A stretch of 64,000 nt of DNA from Clostridia bacterium (GCA_017543285.1 JAFYGK010000028.1:112604-176603); one strand, 5' to 3'. Positions 37,954 to 47,241 are shown, counted from the stretch's first letter. Notes: generated by a model not told the origin, from the letters alone. A program made the numbers and translations.

Positions 37954-39624
37954 ATGTTAAAAAGCCTTAATATCAGAAATGTCGCCGTTATTGAGCAGGC
38001 GGAGATTGAGTTCAAAAAAGGGTTCAATGTCCTGACCGGCGAGACCGGAGCAGGCAAATCAATAATTATCGACAGCATAAACGCCATTCTTGGCGAGCGT
38101 ACATCACGCGAGATCGTAAGGCAGGGCGAGCAGTACGCGCGAGTCACCGCAATTTTTGACGATATTTCGCAGACAGCGCTCGATGAATTGAGCGGACTCG
38201 GCATCGAAGCCGATGACGGAATGCTGATGATACAAAGGGACATCGGCGCAGAAGGCAGAGGCAATATAAGGATCAACGGAGCGCTGTCCACCGCGGCGGT
38301 TTTAAAAGCTGTCGGAAAAAGCCTTATCAACATTCACGGTCAGCACGACAATCAGGCTCTTTTAAATCCGGAAAAACATTATGAATATCTCGACAAACTG
38401 GGCCAACTGCAAAGCCTTGTCGGAGAATACAAAACCGAATATCACACGCTTTGCGAGAAAAAGAGGCTCTATGACAGGATAAACTCCGACGATATGCGTA
38501 CTGAGCAGATGCGTGATTTTCTGCAATTCAGGATTAACGAGCTTGAGCAGGCCGATATCCGGGTCGGTGAAAAGGATCAGCTTTCCGAACGAAGCGCCGT
38601 CATACAAAACAGCGAAACTATCGCCATGGCTGCAAACAACGCCTACGCAGCGATTATCGGCGACGATGAGACTCAAGGCGCGCAGTCGCTCCTGTCCGAC
38701 GCCGCAAATCTTCTTCAGAGGGCCGCAAGACATTATCCGGCGCTTGACGATATTGCGCAGAACCTGACCGATATGGTCTATCAGCTTGAAGAGCATTCTC
38801 AGGAGCTCAGAGCCGTCGCGGAAGAAGCCGAATTTGACCCGCTTGAGCTTGAGAGGATAGAGGAAAGGCTTGACATACTCTACCGTCTCGGGAAAAAATA
38901 CGGCGAAACCGAGGAAGAAATGCTTCAGACCCTTGAGGATGCAAAAAATCAGCTGGATGAAATTTCCTTTTCAGACGACAAAAAAATCCGGCTTGAATCG
39001 GAAATTGCAGCCTCGCAGGAAAAGACGCAGCGTCTTGCCGACGAATTGTCCCGCCAAAGAGATAGGGTGGGGCAGGACTTTTGCGCCAAGGTCAGGGAGC
39101 AGCTCAGATTTCTTGATATGCCCAATGTTGATATGCAGATTTCGGCGCAGAAAGTTCCTTTCGGTGAAAACGGGCAGGATAAAATAGAATTTCTTATTTC
39201 CACAAACGTCGGAGATTCGCTCAGGCCGCTCAGCAGGATTGCTTCGGGCGGCGAGCTGTCAAGAATAATGCTCGCCATAAAAAATGTTCTTGCCGATAAG
39301 GACGATATTGACACGCTCATTTTTGACGAGATCGACACGGGAATAAGCGGAAGAGCCGCTCAAAAGGTCGGGATCAAGCTGCGCCAGACGGCAAAGGGCA
39401 GGCAGATAATCTGCGTCACTCATTCGTCTCAGATTGCTTCCCGTGCCGACACACATTTTCTCATTGAAAAAAAGGTATCGGAAGGCAGAACCTATACGGG
39501 CGTCCGCGAACTCGACAGAACCGGCAGGATCGGCGAAATCGCCCGAATCATAAGCGGTGACAGCATTACGCCGACCGCGCTGAAAAACGCGGAGGAAATG
39601 CTCGACGACGGCGGCAGAGATTAG
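37954..39624 (+). CDS. recN: DNA repair ATPase RecN
   Basis: SMC-like protein acting early in double-strand-break repair. 556 residues from ATG 37954 (GAGG 10 bases upstream); the longer frame from 37912 lacks conservation. LTGETGAGKSIIIDSI (Walker A, about residue 27), two coiled-coil segments (about 160-230 and 280-390), signature LSRIASGGELSRIMLAIK and Walker B LIFDEIDTGISG near 465. Last gene of the nusB-recN block, followed by a hairpin. Confidence 0.96.
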   Translation: MLKSLNIRNVAVIEQAEIEFKKGFNVLTGETGAGKSIIIDSINAILGERTSREIVRQGEQYARVTAIFDDISQTALDELSGLGIEADDGMLMIQRDIGAEGRGNIRINGALSTAAVLKAVGKSLINIHGQHDNQALLNPEKHYEYLDKLGQLQSLVGEYKTEYHTLCEKKRLYDRINSDDMRTEQMRDFLQFRINELEQADIRVGEKDQLSERSAVIQNSETIAMAANNAYAAIIGDDETQGAQSLLSDAANLLQRAARHYPALDDIAQNLTDMVYQLEEHSQELRAVAEEAEFDPLELERIEERLDILYRLGKKYGETEEEMLQTLEDAKNQLDEISFSDDKKIRLESEIAASQEKTQRLADELSRQRDRVGQDFCAKVREQLRFLDMPNVDMQISAQKVPFGENGQDKIEFLISTNVGDSLRPLSRIASGGELSRIMLAIKNVLADKDDIDTLIFDEIDTGISGRAAQKVGIKLRQTAKGRQIICVTHSSQIASRADTHFLIEKKVSEGRTYTGVRELDRTGRIGEIARIISGDSITPTALKNAEEMLDDGGRD

Positions 39625-39657
39625 ACAGAACACTGGTTTTCCCGGATCGGTCGACCG

Positions 39658-39680
39658 CCGTCCTTTGACGGAACCGGTTT
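39658..39680 (+). terminator. probable recN terminator
   Basis: CCGTC-CTTT-GACGG hairpin (39658-39671), flanked by further complementary bases, followed by AACCGGTTTTTTAC. The -35 of the tyrS promoter lies inside it. Confidence 0.6.
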
Positions 39681-39693
39681 TTTACTATATAAT
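39665..39693 (+). promoter_or_regulatory. promoter of tyrS
   Basis: TTGACG (39665-39670), 17 bases, TATAAT (39688-39693). The leader is only about 65 bases, too short for a T-box riboswitch. Confidence 0.75.
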
Positions 39694-39763
39694 AAATAAA
39701 GCTGTGGCAGTTATCGGCTTATATACAGAGATAAAAAAATATACCCGGAGGAAATAACACAAT

Positions 39764-41002
39764 ATGAGTGAAAGAAACGTATACGACATACTTGAAGAAC
39801 GTGGAATGATAGCCCAGACAACCGATTCGGAAGCTATTAGAAAGCTCCTCGGTGAAAAGAAGGTAACATTTTACATAGGATTTGATCCGACGGGCGACAG
39901 CCTTCACATAGGTCATTTTTTGCAGCTTATGGTAATAGCTCACATGCAGAGAGCCGGTCACAGACCTATAGCCATTCTCGGCGGAGGCACCGCAATGGTG
40001 GGTGATCCGACCGGTAAGACCGATATGCGAAAAATGATGACCCCCGAAACAATACAGCACAATGCCGACTGCTTTAAATCACAAATGAAAAACATCGTCG
40101 ATTTTTCCGACGGTAAGGGCCTGATGATAAACAACGGCGACTGGCTTACAAAGCTCAATTACATCGACTTCCTGCGCGAGGTCGGCGTTCATTTCACCGT
40201 CAACAGGATGTTGACCTTTGAGTGCTTTAAAACAAGATTGGAAAGAGGACTTTCCTTCATCGAATTTAACTACATGCTTATGCAAAGCTATGACTTTTTA
40301 AAGCTCTATCAGGATTATGACTGCCATCTTGAGCTCGGCGGCGACGACCAGTGGGCAAATATTATCGGCGGTATCGAGCTGATCAGAAGAAAACTGGGCA
40401 AAGATGACGCTTACGGAATGACATTCAAGCTGCTTACCACTTCCGACGGCAGAAAAATGGGCAAAACCGAAAAGGGCGCCGTCTGGCTTGACCCGAATAA
40501 GACCTCTCCATACGATTTCTTCCAGTACTGGCGCAACATTGGTGACGCGGATGTTATCAACTGCATGAAGATGCTGACATTCGTTCCCATGGAGGAAATC
40601 AGGGAAATGGAAAAGTGTGAGGGCAGCCAGCTTAACGCTGTGAAGGAGCGCCTTGCATATGAAGTAACAAAACTCATCCACGGACAGGATGAAGCAGACA
40701 AAGCGTTAAAGGCTGCAAAAGCAGTGTTCGGCGGAGGCAAAAACGATGAGAATATGCCCACGACCGATGTAACGGCCGAAATGCTTTCAGACGGCGAAAT
40801 CGCTGTAGCGGAGCTTCTTGTGGCGGCGGGAATTGTCGCTTCAAAGGGCCAGGCCAAAAGACTCATTGAACAGGGCGCTATAGCAGTTGACGGAGAAAAA
40901 GTAACGGGCTTTGCAGATACCGTAAAGCCTGAGCAGTTTGAGAAGGGATATGTAATAATCAAAAAAGGCAAGAAGATATTCCACAAATTTGTGAAGGCGT
41001 AA
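39764..41002 (+). CDS. tyrS: tyrosyl-tRNA synthetase
   Basis: Charges tRNA-Tyr. 412 residues. Class I HIGH motif [11 protein letters not shown] (about 47), tyrosine pocket [10 protein letters not shown] and QLGGDDQW-like [16 protein letters not shown] as [12 protein letters not shown] (about 230), and a C-terminal S4 domain (about 345-405, [20 protein letters not shown]). GGAGG lies 11-7 bases before the ATG. Stands alone with its own promoter and terminator. Confidence 0.97.
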   Translation: MSERNVYDILEERGMIAQTTDSEAIRKLLGEKKVTFYIGFDPTGDSLHIGHFLQLMVIAHMQRAGHRPIAILGGGTAMVGDPTGKTDMRKMMTPETIQHNADCFKSQMKNIVDFSDGKGLMINNGDWLTKLNYIDFLREVGVHFTVNRMLTFECFKTRLERGLSFIEFNYMLMQSYDFLKLYQDYDCHLELGGDDQWANIIGGIELIRRKLGKDDAYGMTFKLLTTSDGRKMGKTEKGAVWLDPNKTSPYDFFQYWRNIGDADVINCMKMLTFVPMEEIREMEKCEGSQLNAVKERLAYEVTKLIHGQDEADKALKAAKAVFGGGKNDENMPTTDVTAEMLSDGEIAVAELLVAAGIVASKGQAKRLIEQGAIAVDGEKVTGFADTVKPEQFEKGYVIIKKGKKIFHKFVKA

Positions 41003-41020
41003 AACCATACCGAATAAAAC

Positions 41021-41060
41021 AAGCGCAGTCAGTTCTCGGCTGCGCTTTGGTTTTTTATTT
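41021..41060 (+). terminator. tyrS terminator
   Basis: 10-bp stem with one wobble pair (41021-41030 with 41039-41048) then TGGTTTTTTATTT. Confidence 0.9.
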
Positions 41061-41138
41061 AAATATTGCAAATGCAATAAAGCAGGCGAGGCTCAGGTTG
41101 AAAAAAGCTGTCTTTACGAAAATAAGAAAAAGGGGAAA

Positions 41139-41186
41139 AATACATCTAACTAAATAAAATGTATATTTTGTTTAGTTAGATGTATT
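41139..41186. repeat. near-perfect 48-base inverted repeat
   Basis: Two 22-base arms (41139-41160 and 41165-41186) with one G-T pair and a 4-base GTAT loop. It is not followed by a T-run, so it is not a standard terminator. AAAAAGG occurs at 41127-41133 and again at 41187-41193, which could be a target duplication or just low complexity. May be a miniature mobile-element remnant, an operator, or a structured RNA. Confidence 0.8.
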
Positions 41187-41350
41187 AAAAAGGCTATATA
41201 AAAGCTAAATACGGTCTGTACAGGGATTTAAGCTTGTAAAAATGTCGGCGGCTGTCCAAGGCTCGAAAACGCATTATATGAAGTTTTATGATACACGATA
41301 TGACATATGATGAATGATCTGCTTGTCATCTTTAATAATATAATCTTTTG

Positions 41351-41653
41351 CTATTCATCTATTCTAATATCCCTACAGATAAAGTTCCATACTTCGTCTT
41401 CAAAATCATGTACCAAAAATCTATTGTTCGGTTCCCATTGATTTTTCTTATTGTCGATTATCTCAAATCCCTGTATTATCATCGGATAATTCAGGCAGTT
41501 CATTTGCAGCATTGAAACACCTTCAAACGATATTTCCAGTTCCTTGTTTTCGACAGTTGCTGCCATTATCATTCTCATGTCGAGTTCGGTTTTTTCCACC
41601 GTTAGCTTTTTAATTATGATTTCTTTCCCCTGAATATTCTCAAAATTTCCCAT
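41351..41653 (-). CDS. small protein of unknown function
   Basis: I do not recognise it. 100 residues from ATG 41653 (a GTG at 41668 would add five). No signal peptide or membrane helix. Charged N-terminal half (KEIIIKKLTVEKTELDMR), then a beta-rich part with FEGVSMLQMNCLNYP, IIQGFEIIDN and a C-terminal FVHDFEDEVWNFICRDI. The style resembles small immunity-type or domain-of-unknown-function proteins of Bacillota, but that is only an impression. AT-rich like the gap beside it, and isolated, which suggests accessory status. The Shine-Dalgarno is poor. Confidence 0.6.
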   Translation of the reverse strand: MGNFENIQGKEIIIKKLTVEKTELDMRMIMAATVENKELEISFEGVSMLQMNCLNYPMIIQGFEIIDNKKNQWEPNNRFLVHDFEDEVWNFICRDIRIDE

Positions 41654-41682
41654 ATGTGAAAAACTCACACCTCACTGTATTT

Positions 41683-41720
41683 TTAACGGGATAGCCGATT
41701 TATACCGGTTATCCCGTTAA
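41683..41720. other. strong hairpin upstream of the small unknown gene
   Basis: 11-bp perfect stem TTAACGGGATA (41683-41693) with its complement (41710-41720), extended inward by four more pairs. T-rich sequence (TTTCTTTTAT) follows only on the plus strand, while both neighbouring genes read minus; in that direction no T-run follows. Could separate the kor operon end from the small gene. Confidence 0.55.
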
Positions 41721-41758
41721 TTTCTTTTATCGCTGAAAGTTCAGGATTGATTTCCTGC

Positions 41759-42289
41759 TTACAGCGTCATGCCCAGCTTGAGCGCCTTGATATTAGCTTC
41801 GATAAGATGCGCCTTCTTGGGCGGTACGCACTTTTCAACAGCCTTGTAAAGTGATTGCTCGTCGCAGAAATGCAGAACAGAAAAGAGTTTTCCGAGCATT
41901 ATTATGTTGCCCAAGCCCTTTAAACCGTTTTCTTCAGCAATTCTTGTTGCGTCAACACCGTACTGAGTGATCCCCTCACGTTCGACAATATCGGGAACGA
42001 GAGAGCTTTCATACACGACAACTCCGCCATCCTCAACTTCGTTTATAAATTTGTTGTAGGACGGACCGTTGAGAACGACAAACGCATTGGGAGTAACTAC
42101 CAGCGGAGATCCGATAGGCTCATGCGACAGGCATACGCTGCAATTTGCCGTGCCTCCGCGCATTTCGGGTCCGTAGGACGGAAGCCAGGAAACCTCCTGA
42201 CCGTCGATAAGTCCGGCGTAAGCCATTACCTTTCCCTGAAAGAGGATGCCCTGACCGCCGAAGCCGGCGAATAATACATTATAGTTCAT
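41759..42289 (-). CDS. korC: 2-oxoacid:ferredoxin oxidoreductase gamma subunit
   Basis: Small subunit of the CoA-dependent 2-oxoacid:ferredoxin oxidoreductase. 176 residues. N-terminal NVLFAGFGGQGILFQGK is the family signature, then SYGPEMRGGTANC. ATG 42289 shares one base with the korB stop (TAATG). Last gene of the korDABC operon. The longer frame to 42364 lies within korB and is discarded. Confidence 0.93.
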   Translation of the reverse strand: MNYNVLFAGFGGQGILFQGKVMAYAGLIDGQEVSWLPSYGPEMRGGTANCSVCLSHEPIGSPLVVTPNAFVVLNGPSYNKFINEVEDGGVVVYESSLVPDIVEREGITQYGVDATRIAEENGLKGLGNIIMLGKLFSVLHFCDEQSLYKAVEKCVPPKKAHLIEANIKALKLGMTL

Positions 42290-43041
42290 TATTTTGCCTC
42301 CTCTGCGGTGATGTCCTTGTAAACTCCGAGCGGATAATACGGGAGCATATTGTTTCTCAGCCATTCAAGCGCTTCGACCGGAGTCAGGCCCCAGTTGGTC
42401 GGGCAGCTCGAAATGACCTCGACGATGGAATATCCGCGCTTGTTTATCTGGTTTTCGAAAGCCTTCTTTATCGCTTTTCTCGCAATATTGATATTCTTGA
42501 CAGAATCAACCGAAACTCGCTGAGCCAAAGCAACACCATCGAGCGTGGAAAGCATTTCACACATTCTGATGGGATGACCGGCTATTTTTGTATCGCGGCC
42601 GTAAGGAGTTGTCTGAGTAACCTGACCGGGCAGTGTCGTCGGAGCCATCTGACCGCCTGTCATGCCGTAGATCGCATTGTTTACGAAAATTACCGTTATG
42701 TTCTCGCCTCTTGTGGCGGCATGAACCGTTTCGGCGGTACCGATTGCCGCAAGATCGCCGTCGCCCTGATAGGAAAATACCGTCAGGTCGGGATTGCCTC
42801 TCTTAACGCCGGTCGCAACTGCCGGCGCTCTGCCGTGAGCCGCCTCGATCATATCGCAGTTGAAATAGTTGTATGCGAAAACAGCGCAGCCGACAGGAGC
42901 AACGCCGACGGTGGTGCCTTCAATGCCCAGCTCGTCAATAGCCTGCGCTACAAGCCTGTGGATGATACCGTGGGTACATCCGGGACAATAATGAAGCGGA
43001 ACGTCAGCCAAAGCCTTGGGCTTCTGGAATACTATTGCCAT
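42289..43041 (-). CDS. korB: 2-oxoacid:ferredoxin oxidoreductase beta subunit (ThDP-binding)
   Basis: Carries thiamine diphosphate. 250 residues. [13 protein letters not shown] at the N-terminus, the ThDP/Mg motif [17 protein letters not shown] continuing to [15 protein letters not shown]. Overlaps korA and korC by one base each. Substrate class (2-oxoglutarate versus branched-chain 2-oxoacids) cannot be settled by eye. Confidence 0.94.
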   Translation of the reverse strand: MAIVFQKPKALADVPLHYCPGCTHGIIHRLVAQAIDELGIEGTTVGVAPVGCAVFAYNYFNCDMIEAAHGRAPAVATGVKRGNPDLTVFSYQGDGDLAAIGTAETVHAATRGENITVIFVNNAIYGMTGGQMAPTTLPGQVTQTTPYGRDTKIAGHPIRMCEMLSTLDGVALAQRVSVDSVKNINIARKAIKKAFENQINKRGYSIVEVISSCPTNWGLTPVEALEWLRNNMLPYYPLGVYKDITAEEAK

Positions 43042-44105
43042 TATTTTGTACCTCCTGCGTTTTTTTCTATCTGTGCGAGCACTTCGTTGGGCGTCGGGAT
43101 AACGCCGCCGGTGCGTCCGAAAAATTCAACGGGAACAGCGCCGTTTACGGCAAGGCGCACGTCGTCTACCATCTGACCCATGCTCATTTCCACGGAAATA
43201 AAGGTCTTTGTGGTCGCGGCAGCGTTCCTGACGGCGTCTGTCGGGAAGGGCCAGAGGGTTATGGGTCTGATGAGGCCGGCCTTTATGCCCTTTTCGCGCG
43301 CGGCTCTTACGGCGTTCTTTGCGACTCTTGCGCATGCGCCGTAGGCGACGATGGTGATTTCGCTGTCATCGGTCATGAAGCATTCGGCGCGCTGCTCGTT
43401 TGCCTTTATCTGCTCGTATCTTTCAAAGCGAGCCTTGACAATGCTCTCAAGCTCCTGAGCCTCTATATAAAGTGAATTGATAATATTATGGGGTCTCTTG
43501 TTGCGGTGGCCGTTTGTTGCCCACGGCTTTTCTATCTTTGAAACATCGACAGCTTCGGGGATCTCGACCGGCTCCATCATCTGGCCGAGCATTCCGTCGG
43601 CAAGGATCATTGCCGGCATGCGATATTTTTCGGCGATGTCGAACGCGCCCATCATGAGATCTACCATTTCCTGCACTGTGGACGGGGCCAGAACGATAAT
43701 ATGGAGATCGCCGTGGCCGGGAGCCCTTGTCGCCTGCCAGTAGTCAGACTGCGAAGGCTGTATACCGCCCAGACCGGGACCGCCACGCTGTACATTGACG
43801 ATTACAGCGGGGACATCCGAGCCTGCCATATAAGAGATACCCTCGGTTTTAAGGCTTATTCCGGGCGAAGAAGAGGAAGTGAGCGCTCTTTTGCCGGAAG
43901 CTCCGCAGCCGAGTACCATGTTAATAGCCGAAACCTCGGACTCCGCCTGCATATAAACTCCGCCCACCTTGGGCAGCTGCTTGGACATATATGCCGCAAC
44001 CTCTGTCTGCGGCGTGATCGGGTAACCGAAGAAGTTGCGGCAGCCGGCTCTTAAAGCGGCTTCCGCCAAAGCCTCATTGCCCTTCATCAATACTCTTTCA
44101 GACAT
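43041..44105 (-). CDS. korA: 2-oxoacid:ferredoxin oxidoreductase alpha subunit
   Basis: 354 residues, the size of separate alpha subunits of the KorA/VorB type. [16 protein letters not shown], a [15 protein letters not shown] block and [13 protein letters not shown] are diagnostic of the pyruvate-ferredoxin oxidoreductase domain [12 protein letters not shown] and the C-terminal transketolase-like domain II follow. In annotation this family is often named VorB (3-methyl-2-oxobutanoate). AAAGGA before the start. Second gene of the operon. Confidence 0.94.
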   Translation of the reverse strand: MSERVLMKGNEALAEAALRAGCRNFFGYPITPQTEVAAYMSKQLPKVGGVYMQAESEVSAINMVLGCGASGKRALTSSSSPGISLKTEGISYMAGSDVPAVIVNVQRGGPGLGGIQPSQSDYWQATRAPGHGDLHIIVLAPSTVQEMVDLMMGAFDIAEKYRMPAMILADGMLGQMMEPVEIPEAVDVSKIEKPWATNGHRNKRPHNIINSLYIEAQELESIVKARFERYEQIKANEQRAECFMTDDSEITIVAYGACARVAKNAVRAAREKGIKAGLIRPITLWPFPTDAVRNAAATTKTFISVEMSMGQMVDDVRLAVNGAVPVEFFGRTGGVIPTPNEVLAQIEKNAGGTK

Positions 44106-44126
44106 TATGTAATCTTTCCTTTCCGA

Positions 44127-44333
44127 TTATTTTTCAACTGTGATAGCGCAATCAGGGCACATGGTGGCGCACATCGCGCAGCCGATGCATTCATCCATAT
44201 TGGCAATATAAGCCGGATGATAACCTTTGGCGTTGAGAACATCCTTGGGGAAGCTGATGAGCTTTTTGGGACATGCCGTCGCGCAAAGCTCGCATCCCTT
44301 GCAGACATCTTTGGAAATGGTGACCTTTGCCAT
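44127..44333 (-). CDS. korD: 4Fe-4S ferredoxin-type delta subunit
   Basis: 68 residues with two CxxCxxCxxxC clusters (CKGCELCATACPKK and CIGCAMCATMCPDC) that pass electrons from the oxidoreductase to free ferredoxin. AAGGAGG lies 8 bases before the ATG. First gene of korDABC, 21 bases before korA. Confidence 0.95.
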   Translation of the reverse strand: MAKVTISKDVCKGCELCATACPKKLISFPKDVLNAKGYHPAYIANMDECIGCAMCATMCPDCAITVEK

Positions 44334-44445
44334 ATATTAGAGCCTCCTTAGAAGAAATTGATATACTGTTTTAGATTTTCCGAAAATCGGATGATTGATA
44401 AATTCAGGAATGTTCCGGAATGGTTCAAAGCTGTCCGGCTGACCG

Positions 44446-45114
44446 TCAGAACGGCAGAGAAACCAGCACATCCACCGGATACAGCGGATCATCGGATTCT
44501 ATTCTGTCCGGATCGACATTTCTCGGTATAGTGTGGCACAAAAGAGGTAGGTTTGTCATCTCGCAAACCTCATGTGCATATCCGAGCGACGCATTTACCG
44601 TTTTTTCATCGGTATAACCCGAAAGGTGCGAATTGTTGACGACAGCCGTGGCTTTAAGACGGCTTGCAGCCTCAATTTCGCGCAGTATTTCGACGCAATC
44701 GGGCGGCGTCGGCGTGAGCGATCGATATTTATTGATAACATACAAAACCTGATAATCGTTCTGCTCGATCAATGACGGAGCAAATCTTCCAAGCGTATAT
44801 GCACCGGCGTCGTCTCCCCCGGCGTCGACGATAACCTTGCCGTCGAGAGCGGTCATCGAATACATCTCCGGAGTGAGAGCCGGAACGTCGACATTTGTGC
44901 GCGCATATCTGGGGGCTATCAGCTTTATTCCGTTGTCACGCAGTATTTCGGGATAATCAGAGGAGCGAAAATATGGGTTGACAACGTCCAGATCGATTAC
45001 GGTAACCTTTTCACCCGATTTTGCCGCGTCAACCGCAAGGTTCAGGGCGAGGTTTGTTTTTCCGCAGCCGTAGTGACCGCATACAACAGTGATATGCCTG
45101 TTTAGAATGAACAA
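44446..45114 (-). CDS. ParA/MinD-like P-loop ATPase upstream of kor genes
   Basis: 222-residue P-loop protein of unknown role. Walker A GHYGCGKTNLALNLA (about 12-26), VTVIDLDVVNPYFRSSD (Walker A' / switch-like Asp), and KVIVDAGGDDAGAYTLG (Walker B-like). Resembles the deviant Walker ATPases used in cell division or iron-sulfur/metal insertion, but the signature Lys of MinD (KGGxGKT) is replaced by Tyr-Gly-Cys-Gly. TTG start at 45114 with AAAGGGG upstream; the Shine-Dalgarno GGAGG nearest it is too close. It lies 112 bases before korD on the same strand and has its own promoter. Confidence 0.8.
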   Translation of the reverse strand: MFILNRHITVVCGHYGCGKTNLALNLAVDAAKSGEKVTVIDLDVVNPYFRSSDYPEILRDNGIKLIAPRYARTNVDVPALTPEMYSMTALDGKVIVDAGGDDAGAYTLGRFAPSLIEQNDYQVLYVINKYRSLTPTPPDCVEILREIEAASRLKATAVVNNSHLSGYTDEKTVNASLGYAHEVCEMTNLPLLCHTIPRNVDPDRIESDDPLYPVDVLVSLPF

Positions 45115-45203
45115 GCCTCCTCTCCCCTTTCGCAGTTATAAAATATCGGAAGCGGACAAATCCGATCTTTGCAGATTTATCGGCAAAAAATCCGACTCAG
45201 ATT

Positions 45204-45232
45204 ATTATATCACTGTTATCTACAAAAAGCAA
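45204..45232 (-). promoter_or_regulatory. promoter of the P-loop ATPase (and possibly kor) genes
   Basis: Minus strand TTGCTT (45232-45227), 17 bases, TATAAT (45209-45204). Confidence 0.7.
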
Positions 45233-45352
45233 TCCAAAGATTTGGGTATAATGCTGTGTTTTTGTCTTATTTTTATTGCAGGCAGATGACGTGCCGCAGA
45301 ATCTATCCAATAGAATGCCAAATATTAAACCAAGCCGGTCTTTCAGGACATT

Positions 45353-45949
45353 TTATCCGCGGCCCTTTCCCGACAGTAAGTCGAGCAGCCAGAATCCGAT
45401 TTTGTATTTTTCTCCGTTTTCTATAATTTCAAGTTCGTCGTCGGAAAGGCTTTCCAGAATCTCCTCCCTGTCGACCGAAGACGGAATACAAAGCTGCGGA
45501 AAAAGCACGCACCACCAGTTATGCCCCTCGCCCTTTCCTATTTCAACACGCAAAGACCGGTATACGCCCGCCGGAAGAGTAAGATCATCATACTGCCTGG
45601 TGCTGAAATATGAATCCTCCACGCTCACAGTCACGGGATAATCAAACCCCTGTCTGCTGATCTCCTCCTTGGCAATTTCTTTGATGTAGCCGAGATTATC
45701 CACGGCCCATCGTTCGGCCTGCTCTTTTGATCCGAGAGATAACCTTTCTTTCGTTGAGCGCAGTATGCTGTCCCTGACAGAGATTTTAAGATTTTGATCC
45801 TCCCGGGAGTCAGAGTTCGCGAGGATGTGCAGCCGAAATACATCATTACGGATTTTGTTGCAGGTCCCTGCAAAGGATGATGCAGAATAGACCAGCGAGA
45901 TTGCAAGGGCTGCCGAAACAGATAATATGATTTTCACCGATTTTTTCAT
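45353..45949 (-). CDS. spoIIR: stage II sporulation protein R
   Basis: Forespore signal protein that activates the SpoIIGA protease and thereby sigma-E in the mother cell. 198 residues from ATG 45949 with GGAG at 45954-45957. An N-terminal signal/transmembrane helix (about 4-25) is followed by RLHILANSDSREDQ and a WWCVLFPQLCI block, both hallmarks of SpoIIR. Expected to be made under sigma-F; I did not find a convincing sigma-F box. The upstream frame start at 46111 overlaps the divergent gene and is rejected. Confidence 0.94.
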   Translation of the reverse strand: MKKSVKIILSVSAALAISLVYSASSFAGTCNKIRNDVFRLHILANSDSREDQNLKISVRDSILRSTKERLSLGSKEQAERWAVDNLGYIKEIAKEEISRQGFDYPVTVSVEDSYFSTRQYDDLTLPAGVYRSLRVEIGKGEGHNWWCVLFPQLCIPSSVDREEILESLSDDELEIIENGEKYKIGFWLLDLLSGKGRG

Positions 45950-46025
45950 TTTATGCTCCATAAAGTTATATTCGCAGATATAATTGACAGGATTTAAAAT
46001 GGCTAATCGGCAAAAGCAAAATCGC

Positions 46026-46054
46026 TTGACACAATTAAAACGATAAATTATTAT
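46026..46054 (+). promoter_or_regulatory. promoter of the aldo/keto reductase
   Basis: TTGACA (46026-46031), 17 bases, TATTAT (46049-46054): a near-consensus sigma-A promoter divergent from spoIIR. Confidence 0.8.
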
Positions 46055-46100
46055 TATAGTATAAGTATCGGATCGAAGGCCATCGTAAAGGAGAATAATC

Positions 46101-47219
46101 ATGAAATACATGGATTTTCAGAATATCAGCCTTTCTGCTCTCGGAATGGGCTGTATGCGGCTCCCCGGAGACGGAATGGGATATATCGACGAGGCTCAGA
46201 CCGCCGATATGGTGGACTTTGCCATGAAATCAGGCATAAACTATTATGACACCGCCTGGGGTTACCATGAAGGAAATTCGGAAATCGTAATAGGAAAACT
46301 GCTGAAAAAATATCCGCGCGACAGCTATTATCTTGCAACAAAGTTTCCCGGATACGATCTTGGCAACATGGGCAAAGTCAGGGAGATCTTTGAAGAACAG
46401 CTTAAGAAGACCGGCGTTGACTATTTTGATTTTTACCTCTTTCACAATGTCTGCGAAATGAATATCAATGAATACCTCGACTCGAAATACGGTATCTTTG
46501 ATTATCTTTTCGAGCAGAAACAAAACGGACGCATCAGGCATCTCGGGCTTTCCGTTCACGGAAGCTGCGATGTTTTAAAGCGTTTTCTCGATGCATACGG
46601 AGATTATATGGAGTTTTGTCAGATCCAGCTCAACTGGCTGGACTGGGATTTTCAGGACGCAAAATCAAAGGTGGAACTTTTGAATGAGCGCGGCATACCC
46701 ATCTGGGTCATGGAGCCTCTGCGCGGCGGCAAATTAGCAAAGCTGCCTGATAAAACAGAATCGCAGCTAAGGTCTGTAAGGCCGGACGATTCCGCTCCGG
46801 CGTGGGCGTTTAATTTTCTCAGCGCCATCGACGGTGTAACCGTGATTTTATCCGGCATGTCCGACATTGATCAGATGAAGGAAAACATAGATATTTTTAA
46901 TAACTTAAATCCGTTGAACGACAATGAGATGAACGATATTTTCCGCATCGCGAAAGAGATGACCGGCGAGGTTCCCTGCACCTCCTGCCGCTACTGCACC
47001 GAATACTGCCCGATGGAAATAAATATCCCCGGGATAATCAGGCTATACAACGAGCTTAACTATTCAGGCGGAGGCTTTCTTGTTTCGATGGCGTTGAGCG
47101 CGATTGACGAAGGCAAAAGGCCCGGTGACTGTATAGGCTGTCAAAGCTGTGAGGCGGTATGTCCGCAGCAAATAAAAATATCTGAGATAATGAGCGATTT
47201 TGCCGGGAAGCTGAAGTGA
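46101..47219 (+). CDS. aldo/keto reductase fused to a 2[4Fe-4S] ferredoxin domain
   Basis: Predicted oxidoreductase; substrate unknown. 372 residues. The AKR barrel (about 1-270) has YYDTAWGYH (catalytic Asp/Tyr region near 50-57), ATKFP (catalytic Lys) and FYLFHNV (catalytic His). The C-terminal domain holds CTSCRYCTEYCP (about 293) and CIGCQSCEAVCP (about 343), i.e. two [4Fe-4S] binding sets, suggesting electron exchange with ferredoxin rather than only NAD(P)H. AAAGGAG precedes the ATG. Monocistronic, between divergent spoIIR and a lipoprotein gene. Confidence 0.92.
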   Translation: MKYMDFQNISLSALGMGCMRLPGDGMGYIDEAQTADMVDFAMKSGINYYDTAWGYHEGNSEIVIGKLLKKYPRDSYYLATKFPGYDLGNMGKVREIFEEQLKKTGVDYFDFYLFHNVCEMNINEYLDSKYGIFDYLFEQKQNGRIRHLGLSVHGSCDVLKRFLDAYGDYMEFCQIQLNWLDWDFQDAKSKVELLNERGIPIWVMEPLRGGKLAKLPDKTESQLRSVRPDDSAPAWAFNFLSAIDGVTVILSGMSDIDQMKENIDIFNNLNPLNDNEMNDIFRIAKEMTGEVPCTSCRYCTEYCPMEINIPGIIRLYNELNYSGGGFLVSMALSAIDEGKRPGDCIGCQSCEAVCPQQIKISEIMSDFAGKLK

Positions 47220-47241
47220 TTCTTAATTTTGCCGTTTACCG

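Larger units (their letters stand above)
41003..41350. other. 348-base AT-rich gap after tyrS
   Basis: Contains the tyrS terminator, a small palindrome (TATTGCA-AA-TGCAATA at 41064-41079), and the 48-base inverted repeat at 41139-41186. No ORF with a plausible start signal was seen. Composition is visibly more AT-rich than the surrounding genes. Confidence 0.6.

Noticed and set aside
39694..39763. T-box leader for tyrS
   Set aside because: The region from the predicted start of transcription is about 65 bases and shows no T-box-like conserved sequence.
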